Source: Paramecium sonneborni (lineage: Eukaryota > Ciliophora > Oligohymenophorea > Peniculida > Parameciidae). Taken from it: DNA of 64,000 nucleotides. Positions 24,431 to 35,648 of the stretch are shown here, piece after piece. Position 1 is the first letter of the stretch. Each line of letters starts with the position of its first letter. The position numbers and the translations under genes are program-made. The stretch lies in NCBI GenBank assembly GCA_905182985.1, contig CAJJDN010000041.1, positions 286,059 to 350,058 on the forward strand, given 5' to 3'. The notes beneath the pieces were generated by a model. The model ran no database searches. It was not told where the DNA came from and saw only the letters and a program-made list of their open reading frames with translations.

Positions 24431-26289
24431 TCAAAATTACTTTTAATTTATTTCTTCTATATTTTTTTATTTAAATTCCATCTAAAAGTTATCTTAATAA
24501 TGTTGTTTCTAATAAAACTAATCATAATTTATTTAAGATTGACCATAAAAACTAGAATCAGGCTTTTCTGTTTTTATTTTAGACATTTCTAATTTAATCA
24601 AATTATATACATTGCTTTTATATTTGACCTAGATCATGTTGTTTTGTTATTTTTAATATCTATTATTTTAAATTTTCTTTTTCATTTTTATGTAATTCAA
24701 TCTCTAATTTTTGCTATTCATTTTAATCTTTTAATTGTTATGTAATTTATGCTAATGCCGCATAATCATTCAATAATTATTATATTTAAGAAGATTATTT
24801 ATCATAATTAATTAAACACTCTTAATTCAATTTTATCATGCTCTATTATAATTATTTAATATTTTCAGTTTGCCTTTCTATTTATTTTTAAGCAATCTAT
24901 AATTAACTTTATAATTCATCACATTTTAATTCTAATTCTATTTTTTTTTATTACAATTCAAATCTCTCTATATCATTTTAATAATGCATGTTTTATACAA
25001 GATCTAAACTATTTTTTAATTACTCTATTATTTCTTAATAATTTTAATTTAAATCTTTTAATTTTTTTATTTCTTAATCTTTTTTTTATATTAATTTATC
25101 TTATCCTTTTAAAAATTCCTAATTTTAAGTATTATTTAATTAATAAAATGAATTTGTAGATTATTAATTATTTAAAATTTATTATTGTGCGATTGATTAT
25201 TTTAATCTTTCTATTTCCTATATTAATTCTTAATTTTTTTGCTTTTAATTAAATAGTTAATTATTTAATTAATCTTTTTCAATAATATGAGCACTTATTT
25301 CTGAGAGTAATTTTTCTTTTTCTCCAATTATTTGAGTAAATCCAAAAATCGATTCAGAAAAAGCCCCTCTACTTTATTTTAAATTTTTGGTAGCTTATAA
25401 TAATTTTTTACCCATTTGATTAATTTAAGCTGATTTAATTTTATTTTAAATTTCTGTTCCTAATTTACCTTATTTGATTAAATCAAGTGCATTTTTAAAA
25501 ATTTAAGGATAAGTCTTAATAGATTATAAATTATGATTGGTATTAGTAAAATAAGTTTTGATTAGACTACTTTAAAATGCAGAAAGGTCTGTTTTTAATG
25601 CATCCTATAAATGTTCTTTAATAAGTAAAGTGCATTCTTATAGTAATTCTTTAGGTGGCTTATTTCATTATAGTTATAGTTACCCTTTAGATTTGCTAAT
25701 GATTAATGACTTGTTTTATTGTAAAGTAAGAAAGACAAGGAAATTTAACTTTCATAATTGAAAGTCTTTCTTAGGCAATTTTATACAAACTCAATTTCCC
25801 TATAGCAGTGTCAAGAGGAAACCATTTACTCCAAACCCATATACTCTCTAATGTATATCGATGGAAAATATATCCAACTTATTCCAATTCTTTAATTTAT
25901 TCATATTTTTTCATAGATTGCTGTAGAAATAATTATTTCCCTCTTTCATCATCTTAACTCTCTTTTCTGAACATGGCAAAATCTTCTAAAATTGGCAATA
26001 TTCTTTTCTAAGCCATTTCAATCCATTCATATTCTTGTAGTTCAAATAATTCATTTATAAACTAAAATAATAATTATAGATACTTTCAAACATAAGAATT
26101 TTGAATAATGAGATCCTTATTAATTATCTGTGAGTATATTTATTATTACATCAGCACACAACGTGATAATATCCCTTATTTTATTCAATTAAGTTACATT
26201 CTTTACTATTAAACTGCTTCCATATATTCTTTTACTCCATTATAAGTATTATTGGAACTGAGAATTTTTTTTAATGATTCATAATCCAT
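24431..26289 (-). CDS. VHS/ENTH-like helical domain plus long coiled coil
   Basis: ATG 26289 (MDYESLKKILSSNNTYNGVK) to TGA 24431-24433, about 600 codons. Introns: a possible 35-nt one near 26.21 kb (a 14-nt alternative also fits), then 22, 25 (GTAACTATAACTATAATGAAATAAG) and 22 nt. The first 200 residues are helical, with LNKIRDIITLCADVIINILT, HYSKFLCLKFINELFELQEY and FHRYTLESIWVWSKWF, resembling VHS/ENTH-type trafficking domains. The remainder is a Gln-rich coiled coil (KEKLLSEISAHIIEKDQLNN ...) ending SSFYGQSQINYDQFYQKQ. A role in endosomal or Golgi sorting would fit the N-terminal domain; that is inference. Confidence 0.6.
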
Positions 26290-26414
26290 TTCTGTATATT
26301 ATTAAATACTTATATAAAGTTTATTTATTAAAATAAATCATTTAATTCATTTTTATAAGATATTTTTAGAGATCTGCATAGTTTATATATATTGTATAAT
26401 TATTCATGCAATTT

Positions 26415-26765
26415 TCATACTCCACAAGCAAATATATTAACTATACCAAGTGCATTATCACTTTCTTATCTTACTGATACAGATCCATCCGTATTATTAT
26501 CCCAATAACAAGAAGCTGACAGGTTTATTCCGAAATCAGCTTTTTAAAGTATGAGACAGCTAACAACGAATTTAAAATGCTTGTTATTTAAATCTTTAAG
26601 TTTCGTCAGGATCGTATCACATATTGTATTACTTTTTTTTTATGCATCATCAATATTATCATATTTGTACTTTTTTATTTCTTAATCAAGTATTCCCTAA
26701 GCTACTTTTGTTACTTCTCCTTTCAAAATGTTATTAAAAATATCCTCTTTTTCAAAATTTGCCAT
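26415..26765 (-). CDS. DYNLT: Tctex1-type dynein light chain
   Basis: Intronless, 116 residues from ATG 26765 (MANFEKEDIFNNILKGEVTK) to TGA 26415-26417. The C-terminal half carries the Tctex1 signature: KFVVSCLILQKADFGINLSA followed by SCYWDNNTDGSVSVRQ and IVNIFACGV at the end. Length, order and the SCYWD.NTDGS motif fit the DYNLT family. These homodimers sit on dynein intermediate chains in cytoplasmic dynein and in ciliary outer and inner arms; the sequence does not say which dynein this one serves. The gene lies just upstream of the VHS-like gene, in the same direction. Confidence 0.94.
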
Positions 26766-26970
26766 AATTTTTAATATTTTCTATTATTTATAAATTAATT
26801 TATTTTTTATAAAGAATTTCGAACATAACTAATATACTATTTAGATAAATTTAAGTCAAATGAATCAATAATAATTAATCAAGTATTTTTTATAATTAAT
26901 TACATAAAAATATCTCACTTTCAATTGAAATATTTTATTGCTTAGAAATATAAATTTAAATTATAAACCA

Positions 26971-27245
26971 TCATATATTTTGATTCCTACATTTATTGTT
27001 CATTACAATTATTTATAAATTATTAGGATATTATATTTGAATATCAAACCTATAGAAATCAATTAGAAACTCTTTTTTATCTTCATCTTCAATAATTCTT
27101 TAAAATATATTCCATTTAACTGAATTTTATTCTTTTTTTCTACGTTTATATTTTAAAATGGTTATTCATTATTTATATTTCTTATTTCAATTATTTCTTA
27201 TTTTTAAACTGATAAATTCGGAATTAATAAATTTATTAAACCCAT
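26971..27245 (-). CDS. small hypothetical protein
   Basis: ATG 27245 (MGLINLLIPNLSVQKQEIIE) to TGA 26971-26973. Removing a 23-nt intron (GTTAAATGGAATATATTTTAAAG) joins VEKKNKIQ to IIEDEDKKEFLIDFYRFDIQ, giving about 83 residues. The body looks like alternating strand and charged turn (FYRFDIQIQYPNNLQIIVMN). The intron does not start with GTA, which is less usual here. No family recognised. Confidence 0.4.
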
Positions 27246-28456
27246 AATTTTAAACTTTTGATTTTTATATATAAGGAAAAAAATAATTAATATAAATTCA
27301 ATAATAATTTACAAGTACCTTACTAAGAAGACTTTTAGGATAGCAAGCAGTGCATTAGGAAAGATTTGATATTAATTATATGGATGCATTTATAAACGCT
27401 ATCTTTATACCTATAATAATTTAAAATGAAATATTAATTCGGATTCTAAGTTCATTTGTAGAGGGATTTCTCAAAATAAATACAAGAATATATATATTTT
27501 AAAGAAAAAAAGTGTTTCATAGTTTTGTATTTGAAGATTGGCATTTTAGAGTTTAGAAAAATCTTTTGGATGCGTGAAACTGAAAAAAGAATTTTATCAC
27601 ACTCTAGATGTCAGAAAGATCTTTAGTTTTGTAAATAGTTTGTTAAATTATTCTCCAATTATTCGTTTAGAAGATTATTAATACTTTTATACTATTTAGA
27701 ATACTAAAAATTATTAATTATAGTTTACCATATTATTTATATGTTTTATGAAATGCTTTTCATTGAAAAAATGGAACATTTACTAATTACTTTATTTATT
27801 TTAGAAATTTTGCCTGATCCAATCAATATGATTATCTAGAAATTTTTTAGTTGTTTTCTCATAAAATTTAGAATTATTTTAAATTAAAATTACCGCAATT
27901 TGTTATGAAAAATAAGATTTTAATAACAATTTGAAAATTTCTTTAGAGTTTTTCAAGATTTTCTTAATTGTCTAAAAAATTGATTTTTTCTTTTATATTC
28001 GGAATTTTGGAATAGTTCTTATTATTTTTTATAGAAAAGATAAAGAATTTTTTATTTTTAGATCCCTTTTAGAGTACTTCTTTTATTGAATATATTTTTA
28101 TTTTGGAAATCAGAATTTATAAAAAGAATGTATAAGAATTATAGAAAGATTATACCTTAATAGAGTTAATAAGTTGGAATAAGTAGATATTTAGGAATAA
28201 GAAGCAAAGAATGGCTATTACTAAAGAAATAAGATATTAAGATTATTATTTATTATAATAAGATACTTTTATTTAGAATTACTTTCTAGGAAACTGTAGA
28301 ATATTGTAACCTTTTAAAATTTAGCTTATTATTTAGAAGATTGATTTAGAACCTCTTAATTTTAGTATAATATTGTTGTTTTAGCTTACTTTTATTATAA
28401 ATGATTTTTTCTGAAATGAAATAATGCTTTACTTTAGAAATTAAGTGATTATGTTT

Positions 28457-28494
28457 TAAAATATTGAAAAAAGTGTTTTCTTTTCAATATTTTA
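28457..28494. repeat. perfect 14-bp inverted repeat with 10-nt loop
   Basis: TAAAATATTGAAAA at 28457-28470 is the exact reverse complement of TTTTCAATATTTTA at 28481-28494, with AAGTGTTTTC between. It lies in the gene-poor stretch, not next to a secure gene end. It could be an RNA hairpin, a remnant of a mobile element end, or chance in AT-rich DNA. Confidence 0.7.
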
Positions 28495-28695
28495 TGATAT
28501 GATAAATTAGTTTTTATTATAATTCATTAATTTTATTAAGTAAAATCATACTTTTTACAGCCCTGCAATTTAAATTTATTGTTTTATGTATGAATATTTA
28601 AACAATTGAAGTTTACATATCATGTTTAAGTTACGAAATGATGTCCCAGAGGAAACTAGGAGAGATGTTTTATTATTTCAGAAGAAATATTTCAA

Positions 28696-29400
28696 GTAGA
28701 TAACTTTATAATAGGATTTCAATCTTGGTTACTGTTTCAAACTTTTTTTACCAAAATCTAGTGCTTGTGCGCTAACTAATTTACTAAAGCAAAGAATCAA
28801 TGGAAAAAATTTGAAGAAATAAAAACTATTCAAAATAGAAAAAGAATGTAGTTAACTTAATTTTAGGATAAAATTACTGGAAAGAAGAAAAGAATGAGAC
28901 AAAAATGGATGCAAATAGAGAATAGAAATAGAAGTAGAAGAAATGCTTTAGAGAAAAGAGAGAATTGAGAGAAAAGAGAGATAAGAGAGAAAAAAGAGAA
29001 AAATAGAGAAAAAGAAATACTTTAAAAGAAGTTCAAATGTTCTTTTCACCAAAATCAGAAGATAAATAGAAATAAAAAGAGATTCTTAAGAAAAGACTAA
29101 ATAAAAAAAATAAACAAAAAACTAACTTGAAATATTTAACGTAGATAGATTATTTTTAGGCTACGTTGCTAGTGTGGAGTAGTTTTATAATAGACCTATA
29201 ATAAAAAATAAAAGTTTGATCTGAAACTTAAGATATCATAATAAAATTGAAGTAGATAAATTAATTTTAGGTTCAAATCACAATGCTTTGTTTTGTTTGA
29301 AGTTGAATTCTTTAAAAATAATTAGTAAAACCACCTTAAGATTACAAAATAAAAGTTTCATTAGAAGAATAACTATATGAAGTAACTAACCTTATTTTAG
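28696..29400 (+). repeat. five intron-like 19-nt words, GTA..TA...TTTTAG type
   Basis: Words of exactly 19 nt, all beginning GTA and ending TAG, occur at 28696-28714, 28848-28866, 29141-29159, 29252-29270 and 29382-29400. Four share the pattern GTAGWTA...TTAG and all are followed by G or A. They look like very short introns of one multi-exon plus-strand gene, but splicing all five does not give a continuous frame. They could instead encode a repeated VDxLxLG peptide. Confidence 0.4.
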
Positions 29401-29891
29401 ATTCCTCACCTGTTGTAGAAGATATTTATAGTTAAAATAGATTACTAATAATAAAAAATAAAGAAATATATGAAAATTGTATAGAAGATAACGAAATTTT
29501 TGACAGAATAACTTGTAAAAAATAGCATAGAAGATTAATTTAATAAAGTAATGGATTCTATAATAGATTCAAAAAGATTCGTAGTTTAAAGAAGAATAGA
29601 AATAAAATTAGAAGATAAAGATTAAGATTATAAAGTAATTATAATAAAAATCTCAGAAAATAGAATTAAATGTTTTAGTCCAAGTAACCAAATGATTTTG
29701 ATTTCTTTCTTTTTAATCGAGAACTTTAAGAAAAACGGAATTTGAAATATAAGACCATAGAGAATAGCCTTGAGACAAATATGACCATAAGAGATTCAAG
29801 GACCAAGAGAAAGAGAATGAGAAAGAGAGAGACAATCCAAGAAAGACATAGAAGTTTTCTACCTTTGTTCTTTTCGAGTTGAGCCAAATAA
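29293..29891 (+). CDS. possible exon(s) of a basic, Lys/Arg-rich protein
   Basis: Open frame of about 199 codons without TGA, LVKPPQDYKIKVSLEEQLYE through NRFKKIRSLKKNRNKIRRQR to a TGA at 29889-29891. Upstream joins that keep it open use introns of 31 nt (GTTTGAAG...ATTAG) and 19 nt. No start codon or family could be fixed. The opposite strand is also open over 29726-30031, which weakens the case. Kept because its length exceeds most chance ORFs here. Confidence 0.25.
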
Positions 29892-30990
29892 TAAATATCT
29901 CTTAAGAAACCAAGTAGTCTAAAACCTGAGACAAGATTAATAAGAGCGAAGTACTTTGTTACAAGGGAGAAAAAAGACAAAATAGAATTCCAAAGATTTT
30001 CTTCTAAGATTTCTTTCAGAATATTTCTCAACTTCTTTTTTGACTAGATGCCCTAGATTTAGAATTTCAGATTACAGATTAATCTTTCTAAGATTCTTTT
30101 TCCCTTAAGACTAATAGACCAATCTTATTAAGATCAAGATAATCTTTATAGACCTTATGTCAGATGCCCAATATTAAATATTTGTTTTATCAACCTAGCT
30201 GTAATTGAGTCCCTAGATTTTTCTAAATTATTTTAAAACAGAGAGACATTTAAGAGCTTTATTCCCCTTTATATATAAGAGCTTTGTTCCCTTTTTAGAT
30301 TGTTCGTTTATTTTAAGAGCCAATTCAATTAGAATATTTCTTTTATATTAAAGAAAGGTTTTTTGAAGTCAAAATTAAAGAGTAATAATAATTCCTTATA
30401 ATACCAGAATAAAATCTAGACTAAAGAGAGATACTTATATACTTTTTTGTTGATTAGTCAAAAATGCTAAAAATTCCTTTTTTTATTTAAGAATAATGAT
30501 TTGAATTTACATCCTGAATTTTTCTTACTCAATCCAAAAGAATAGATCTTAATTTTTAATAATTAGATTCTTAACTATCCTTTAAAAAAAGAAACTTTAT
30601 AACTTTATAAAATCTATTATAAGAATAGTGATGATGCTTTTTTTTAAGAATAATGAATAAATTCGTCCCTTGTGTCATGAACAATGATTTGAGTGTTAAA
30701 AGTGCGACCCAATTAAAGAGAAGCCAATTAAGAGTTGTGCCACCTTTAATGAGTTGTGACTTGAGCCACCAAACCATAAGAGTACATTTATTGATAATGC
30801 TTGTTGACCCTCCATTTGTATCCAATGAATAATTAAAATTCATGGAAAATTGGTCCCTTCCCATAAATTTTATGGTTGCCTTAGAATGTGTATATGTGAA
30901 ATTAAAAGTCCCTTCAACACAATGATGTGTTTGATATATAAATACCTTGAAAGTTGATCAAGAAGAGATACTATAGAGTCGACAATTGAC

Positions 30991-31241
30991 ATATGCCAAC
31001 TAAGATTAGACAATAAGAAAATATAATAACAGAGAAAGACATAATAGATGAATATTTGGATATTTTGAACTAATTAAAGAAGAACTTTAGAAACGGAATT
31101 CAGAGTAGAAGAGATCTAAGAATTAGAATAAGAGAATTAGAAAAAAAAGAATAAAATAATAGCAATTTATGCTTACAGGTAAATATTTATTAATAGGTAT
31201 TAATGAAATAAGAATGGAATGAAATGACACAACAGAATTGA
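30991..31241 (+). CDS. small hypothetical helical protein
   Basis: ATG 30991 (MPTKIRQQENIITEKDIIDE) to TGA 31239-31241, with one 18-nt intron (31179-31196, GTAAATATTTATTAATAG). The 76-residue product is a charged helix pair (YLDILNQLKKNFRNGIQSRR, RIRIRELEKKEQNN). It converges on the NFRKB-like gene, whose stop is at 31345. Not recognised. Confidence 0.45.
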
Positions 31242-31344
31242 TTCAGAAACTTAGACCACAAAGTGGAAAGAGATATTTGGATCAAGTTTGGATGTGAATT
31301 TTAGACATTTGTATATATTATTTAAATAAAAACAAACAAAAATA

Positions 31345-32856
31345 TCAATTTTCTTGATCATCTTTGAGTTAACCCTTTTTTTTATTACTATTATTTTTAG
31401 CTGGAGTAGCAACTTACCATTCAGGATATGAGGAATCTCTATCATGATGTAAATATCTAAAATCTAACATAATATTTTACATCCATATTTTTTTTTCTTA
31501 ATCATATTTAACACATGGATCAGTAGATTAATGTAATCTATCTAATGCTCCTGAAATAATAGAACTCATTTTCTCTTCTGGTAAATTTTCATTAATGTAT
31601 TAAGAATCTCTTACTAAATTAACAATATCAGCTCTAGTTCCAAATCCTTTAGGCAATCTAGCTGAAGCATCTCTTACAAGTGATAATATTGTAACATATG
31701 TAGGTCTTTCATTCTTTAATAATTCATGTTATCTTGGTTTCTAACTTGATCCAGATATTAATTTCTTAGCCACTGGTGCTACTGTTACTTTAGAACCATC
31801 TATACATGTGAATGTATATGGTTAAAGTGGATTTTAATATCTTTCTCTTTCCTATTTCCAATAAAATTCTAACCATTCTCTATTAGTTTAACCATTTGGA
31901 ATATTAGACTCTTAAACATTTTAAGTTTAATTTTTATTTTATTATTTTATTGATTTTTTTGCTTACATCAATGCTAAAGTCATTGCTGTTGTAGCCATTG
32001 ATGTAGATGTTAAAGGTGGTAATGGTGTTATCGGAGTTATTATAAATAATGATTATGCAGATGGTATAAATTATTATTAAATCTAAGGTTGAGGCTATAA
32101 TGAATATTATTGCATATTTGCTGATGATTATGATTATGATGTTTATGTTGAAAATCCTTCCTCATCTTATTCTTCATTATCATCTAACTTTATTTATTTA
32201 CTTATTTCATAATCCTCAGATATTGATGATGGAGATCTCTAAAATAATATTCTTTTCTTTCTCTAAACTACATTCTAAATTCTATTCCCTTCTCTATGAA
32301 AATTATCATATAAATTTGAATAATATTCATTCAAATGATTTCTAGATATCTTCTATTCCAATTTATCACATATTTCTTTATTTCTTGTAAAATATCCACT
32401 TTTCATTTTCATCAGAAAAATATTTAATGGACTTCCAAAATGAAAATTTTTATTTCCCTCTATCACTTCCTAAAATAATCTCAAATCAGCTTCAGGTAAC
32501 AAACAACATAATGAATCTATCTCTTATTTTGTGAAATTCTCTATTGAAAATACCTATTCTAATATATTTATTTACATCCTCTAAAGAAGATAATCCCATT
32601 ATACTTAAAGGTAAAATGTATTATTGACCTTTGTAATACAGTATTATCTTATCTCCTTAAAATACTAGAATCAAATTTATATTATATTTACTCACTTTAT
32701 TCTTCATCTTCTCCTTCATCGCTTGTAAATTACTTAAAATTATCATAAAGCATTTCTAACTTAATTATCCTAACTATTACATTATTCTACAAACTATTCC
32801 AAGTTTTTCTTATTTATTTAAAAAGTCTTTTGATAATGATCAACACGCGAATTCAT
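31345..32856 (-). CDS. NFRKB: NFRKB-like subunit of the INO80 chromatin remodeller
   Basis: ATG 32856 (MNSRVDHYQKTFQINKKNLE) to TGA 31345-31347. The N-terminal part reads LCCLLPEADLRLFQEVIEGN then KNFHFGSPLNIFLMKMKSGY, the DEUBAD-type helical domain of NFRKB. A Pro/Thr/Gln-rich linker follows. Then comes the family's winged-helix-like domain: RPTYVTILSLVRDASARLPK, GFGTRADIVNLVRDSQYI, IISGALDRLHQSTDPCVKYD, and IWIYLHHDRDSS after a 24-nt intron. Much shorter than vertebrate NFRKB (about 480 versus 1,300 residues) but with both hallmark domains. Expected to be nuclear and to bind UCH37/UCHL5 within INO80; that partner is known from animals, not seen here. Exon joins near 32.6-32.8 kb are approximate. 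Confidence 0.85.
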
Positions 32857-32893
32857 TATTAAATTTAGAAAATAAAAATAAGTTCTTATAAAA

Positions 32894-35545
32894 TCAAATT
32901 TAGGGTTCCAATAACTTCTATACTTCTTTAATTACAGAGATTATATCTATAATCCTGATTGGTTTTGATACAAAAGCATCAAATCCTTTCTATTAACATT
33001 TCTCTTTTTCTTTCAAATCATCATATCCACTCAATGCAATAATATAGCTTTTTGGAACGAGATTATTATTTTCCTACAATTTATAAATCTCTAATAATAC
33101 CAAAATACGAATCTATTCTGTAGCTTCATATCCATTCATTATTGGCATTGTCAAATCCATAAATATATACTAATATCTTCGATGATTCATTAAACCCATC
33201 TTTATCTTCTAAATTGCTTATTCTCCATTATAAGCTTCTTCAACTGTTATATAATCATATTTTCTTAAAATCAATCTAAATGCAATCACATTCACAGGTG
33301 AATCATCCACTATTAATATTATACATGGTTCTGGGAATAACATTCTCATCATATCATCTATCGATTCTGTTATCTACATTGGTTTACATTATCTATTTTA
33401 ATTAACAGGGGATTCTGTACTATCAATATGATATAAAGGTGTATTTATTTGACTATTATTATCAAGTTATTTATTAGTTTTTTATATTTATTTAGCATGG
33501 GTTATTTCACTACTCAATTCTAAATATTATTCAATATTTTTTGATTTTGAATGATCTGAATCTTCAACACTACACAAATTGCATAGATTACCTATATTAA
33601 TCTAATCTCGTTTTATTAAAGATTTCTTTTATGTTTTCTTTCTTTAAACTTTTCTTAACTAATAAATTGAATTACATGATTTTTTATCTTAGATTTCTTG
33701 AAGAGTTGATATGTCTTTTTTATTTAATTTTTTAACGTTCTTTTAGTTTTACATTTAAGATGCTAAAACTGATTAATTAAAAATTGTGATTTGAGATGTT
33801 AATAATTAATTTGCAGAATTTTAATCAAATGATGTCTATTTAGTTTCTTACTTATAAAAATTAGTCATCTCTTTTGAATTATTAATAGTTGTTAAATTTC
33901 TTTAATCATTATTAATAAAAACATCAAAACTAAATTTAGATCCAATACCAACTTGACTTATTAGTTCAATATTATCAGTTGGTCCTAATAATCCAACTAA
34001 TTTCTTACAAATAACTAAACCCAATCCAATTCCATGTTTATTTGAACCATTATTAGTAAAATCAAATGTACCATACATTTAAAATAATTTAGGTTTAATA
34101 TTATCAGGAATTCCTACTCCAGTGTCTGAAACACTTATATTAATAAGTTTAACTTATTAATTATGAATTTCACTATTTTTATAATCAACAACAATATCAA
34201 TTTTACCCTTTTCTGTAAATTTTAAAGAATTACTTAAAAGATTCAATAAAATTTATTTAATTCGATTAGGATCTGAATACATCAATCTATCTCCAAAAGT
34301 TATATTTTTTTATACAATAATCCCCTTTTAATTTGCTTACAAAGAAACAAGATCAATAATCTCTTATACAATTGCTTAGATATAAAAAGTTGTGTTGGTT
34401 AATCTCAAAGAGTTCTTTTGAATTCTTGAAAAATCAAGTATATCACTTATCATATATAGTAACAATTATGCCCATTTTTTTAGTATAATTAAATAGTTAA
34501 TTTCCATTTAATTAACAACTACTCTAAAGAAATTATAAATATAAATACTATTCCAAATATTAAACAATTGCCACTATTCCATTTATGGGAGTCTTGAAAT
34601 CATGTGATACACTTACTAAGAGATCATCTTTATATTAATCTCTCAATTTTAATTCTTCAATTTATTATTACTGTTATTTTTCTGATTGTGATTAAAAAAT
34701 TAGCATTATCGCTGGTTACTAATCCCAAATGACTTCAAGTACATCAATATCAGTTGGAAAATAATTTTTAATTTATTCTTTTTCTTATAGAGTTGGTGAA
34801 AATATTTCAAGAGTACAATGTTCTAATCGCTTTTTACTATGATATTAATATTATCTATTTTTTTTAAACTTTTATTTATTTAAATAAGTCGCCAAGCATT
34901 CTTTATTCGATTTTGAAGTAATGTTTTTGATAATTTAAGGCGTAAGTCCATAATAATCTATTTTAAATTAATTTGTCATAAACTTGTATTCTAACTTTAT
35001 ATTCATTACATACTTTCATCTTGAATTATACAAAGTGATACAGGAAGGGATTCTTAAAAAAAATCAAAAATCTATCCAATCTAATGTTTTTCTATATTCG
35101 ATGTTTTATGCTTTAAATATAGAGCTTTTTTATAAATTCAAATAATTACTTCTCATAACCAAAATAAAATATCCAAATATTGTTAGAAATGACAATGGTT
35201 ATGAATAAATATGAGTTCTAAAAAGGAAGTAAAAAAGAGAAAACAAAAAGTATATTACTTTTGAACTATCAAGTAATATGAAAGCACTCAACAATAATCT
35301 CATACTTAGATAATATCCTTATATCTAATTTAAAAAATTGATTTTACTTCTTTATCCATATTTAATAATTCATTTGACAGACATATGCTTCCTATAAGCA
35401 ATATTAATAATATTTTCTATCCAAAACAACCAAATATTAATAGAAAATCTATTAGTAAATAGTAATTATCTGATTATTGAGTAACTCCATTATAAATTGC
35501 TAGTATAATGGATTATAAAATCAATGTGGCAATAATAATTATCAT
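32894..35545 (-). CDS. hybrid histidine kinase with membrane N-terminus and C-terminal receiver (copy 1)
   Basis: ATG 35545 (MIIIIATLILQSIILAIYNG; an upstream ATG near 35,602 is possible) to TGA 32894-32896. Parts in order: several membrane helices, a PAS-like remnant (ESLPVSLCIIQDES), the H-box VSHDFKTPINGIVA near 34.6 kb, and the ATPase domain with N-box ILLNLLSNSLKF, G1 DTGVGIP and G2 GIGLGL. A Ser/Asn/Gln linker follows, then a receiver with IVDDSP, phospho-acceptor FMDLTMP and FVSKP. All phosphotransfer residues are present, so it should autophosphorylate and pass phosphate to its own receiver. It is followed, same direction, by the NFRKB-like gene and preceded by a second kinase of the same type. 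Confidence 0.9.
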
Positions 35546-35648
35546 ATATTTAATTAAATATTTATATATAATTATTATTTCTAATCAAGAACATTCTCAT
35601 ATCAACTAATAAAACATCAATTAAACTTATAAAATATGTAAAAATAGA

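Larger units (their letters stand above)
27246..30990. other. 3.7-kb stretch with no confident gene
   Basis: The longest interval without a recognisable gene. It differs from its surroundings: many TTTTAG and TTTAGA words, a purine-rich plus strand (28.9-29.1 kb is nearly all A and G), and patches of higher GC around 30.65-30.95 kb. Plus-strand candidates are an ORF from 28640 (MMSQRKLGEMFYYFRRN...) and a basic frame at 29293-29891 (LVKPPQDYKIKVSLEEQLYE ...). Minus-strand frames around 27.6-28.1 kb (KTTKKFLDNHIDWIRQNF ...) are also open. Several frames are open over the same bases, so none is secure. The stretch also holds a strong hairpin at 28457-28494 and five 19-nt intron-like words. Confidence 0.4.

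Noticed and set aside
29266..29285. GGTTCAAATC resembling a tRNA B box
   Set aside because: The flanking bases do not form a T-arm, and no acceptor stem or A box could be paired.
29726..30031. 101-codon hydrophobic minus-strand ORF
   Set aside because: It lies opposite a purine-rich, Lys/Arg-coding plus-strand frame; Leu/Phe/Ser-rich hydrophobicity is what the complement of such DNA gives. It contains no Gln TAA/TAG codons, unlike real genes here.
30571..30864. 97-codon minus-strand ORF with GGSTSIINKCTLMVWWLKSQ, resembling mobile-element polyprotein sequence
   Set aside because: No protease, reverse transcriptase or transposase motif and no terminal repeats; the plus strand is equally open. 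Kept only as part of the gene-poor block.
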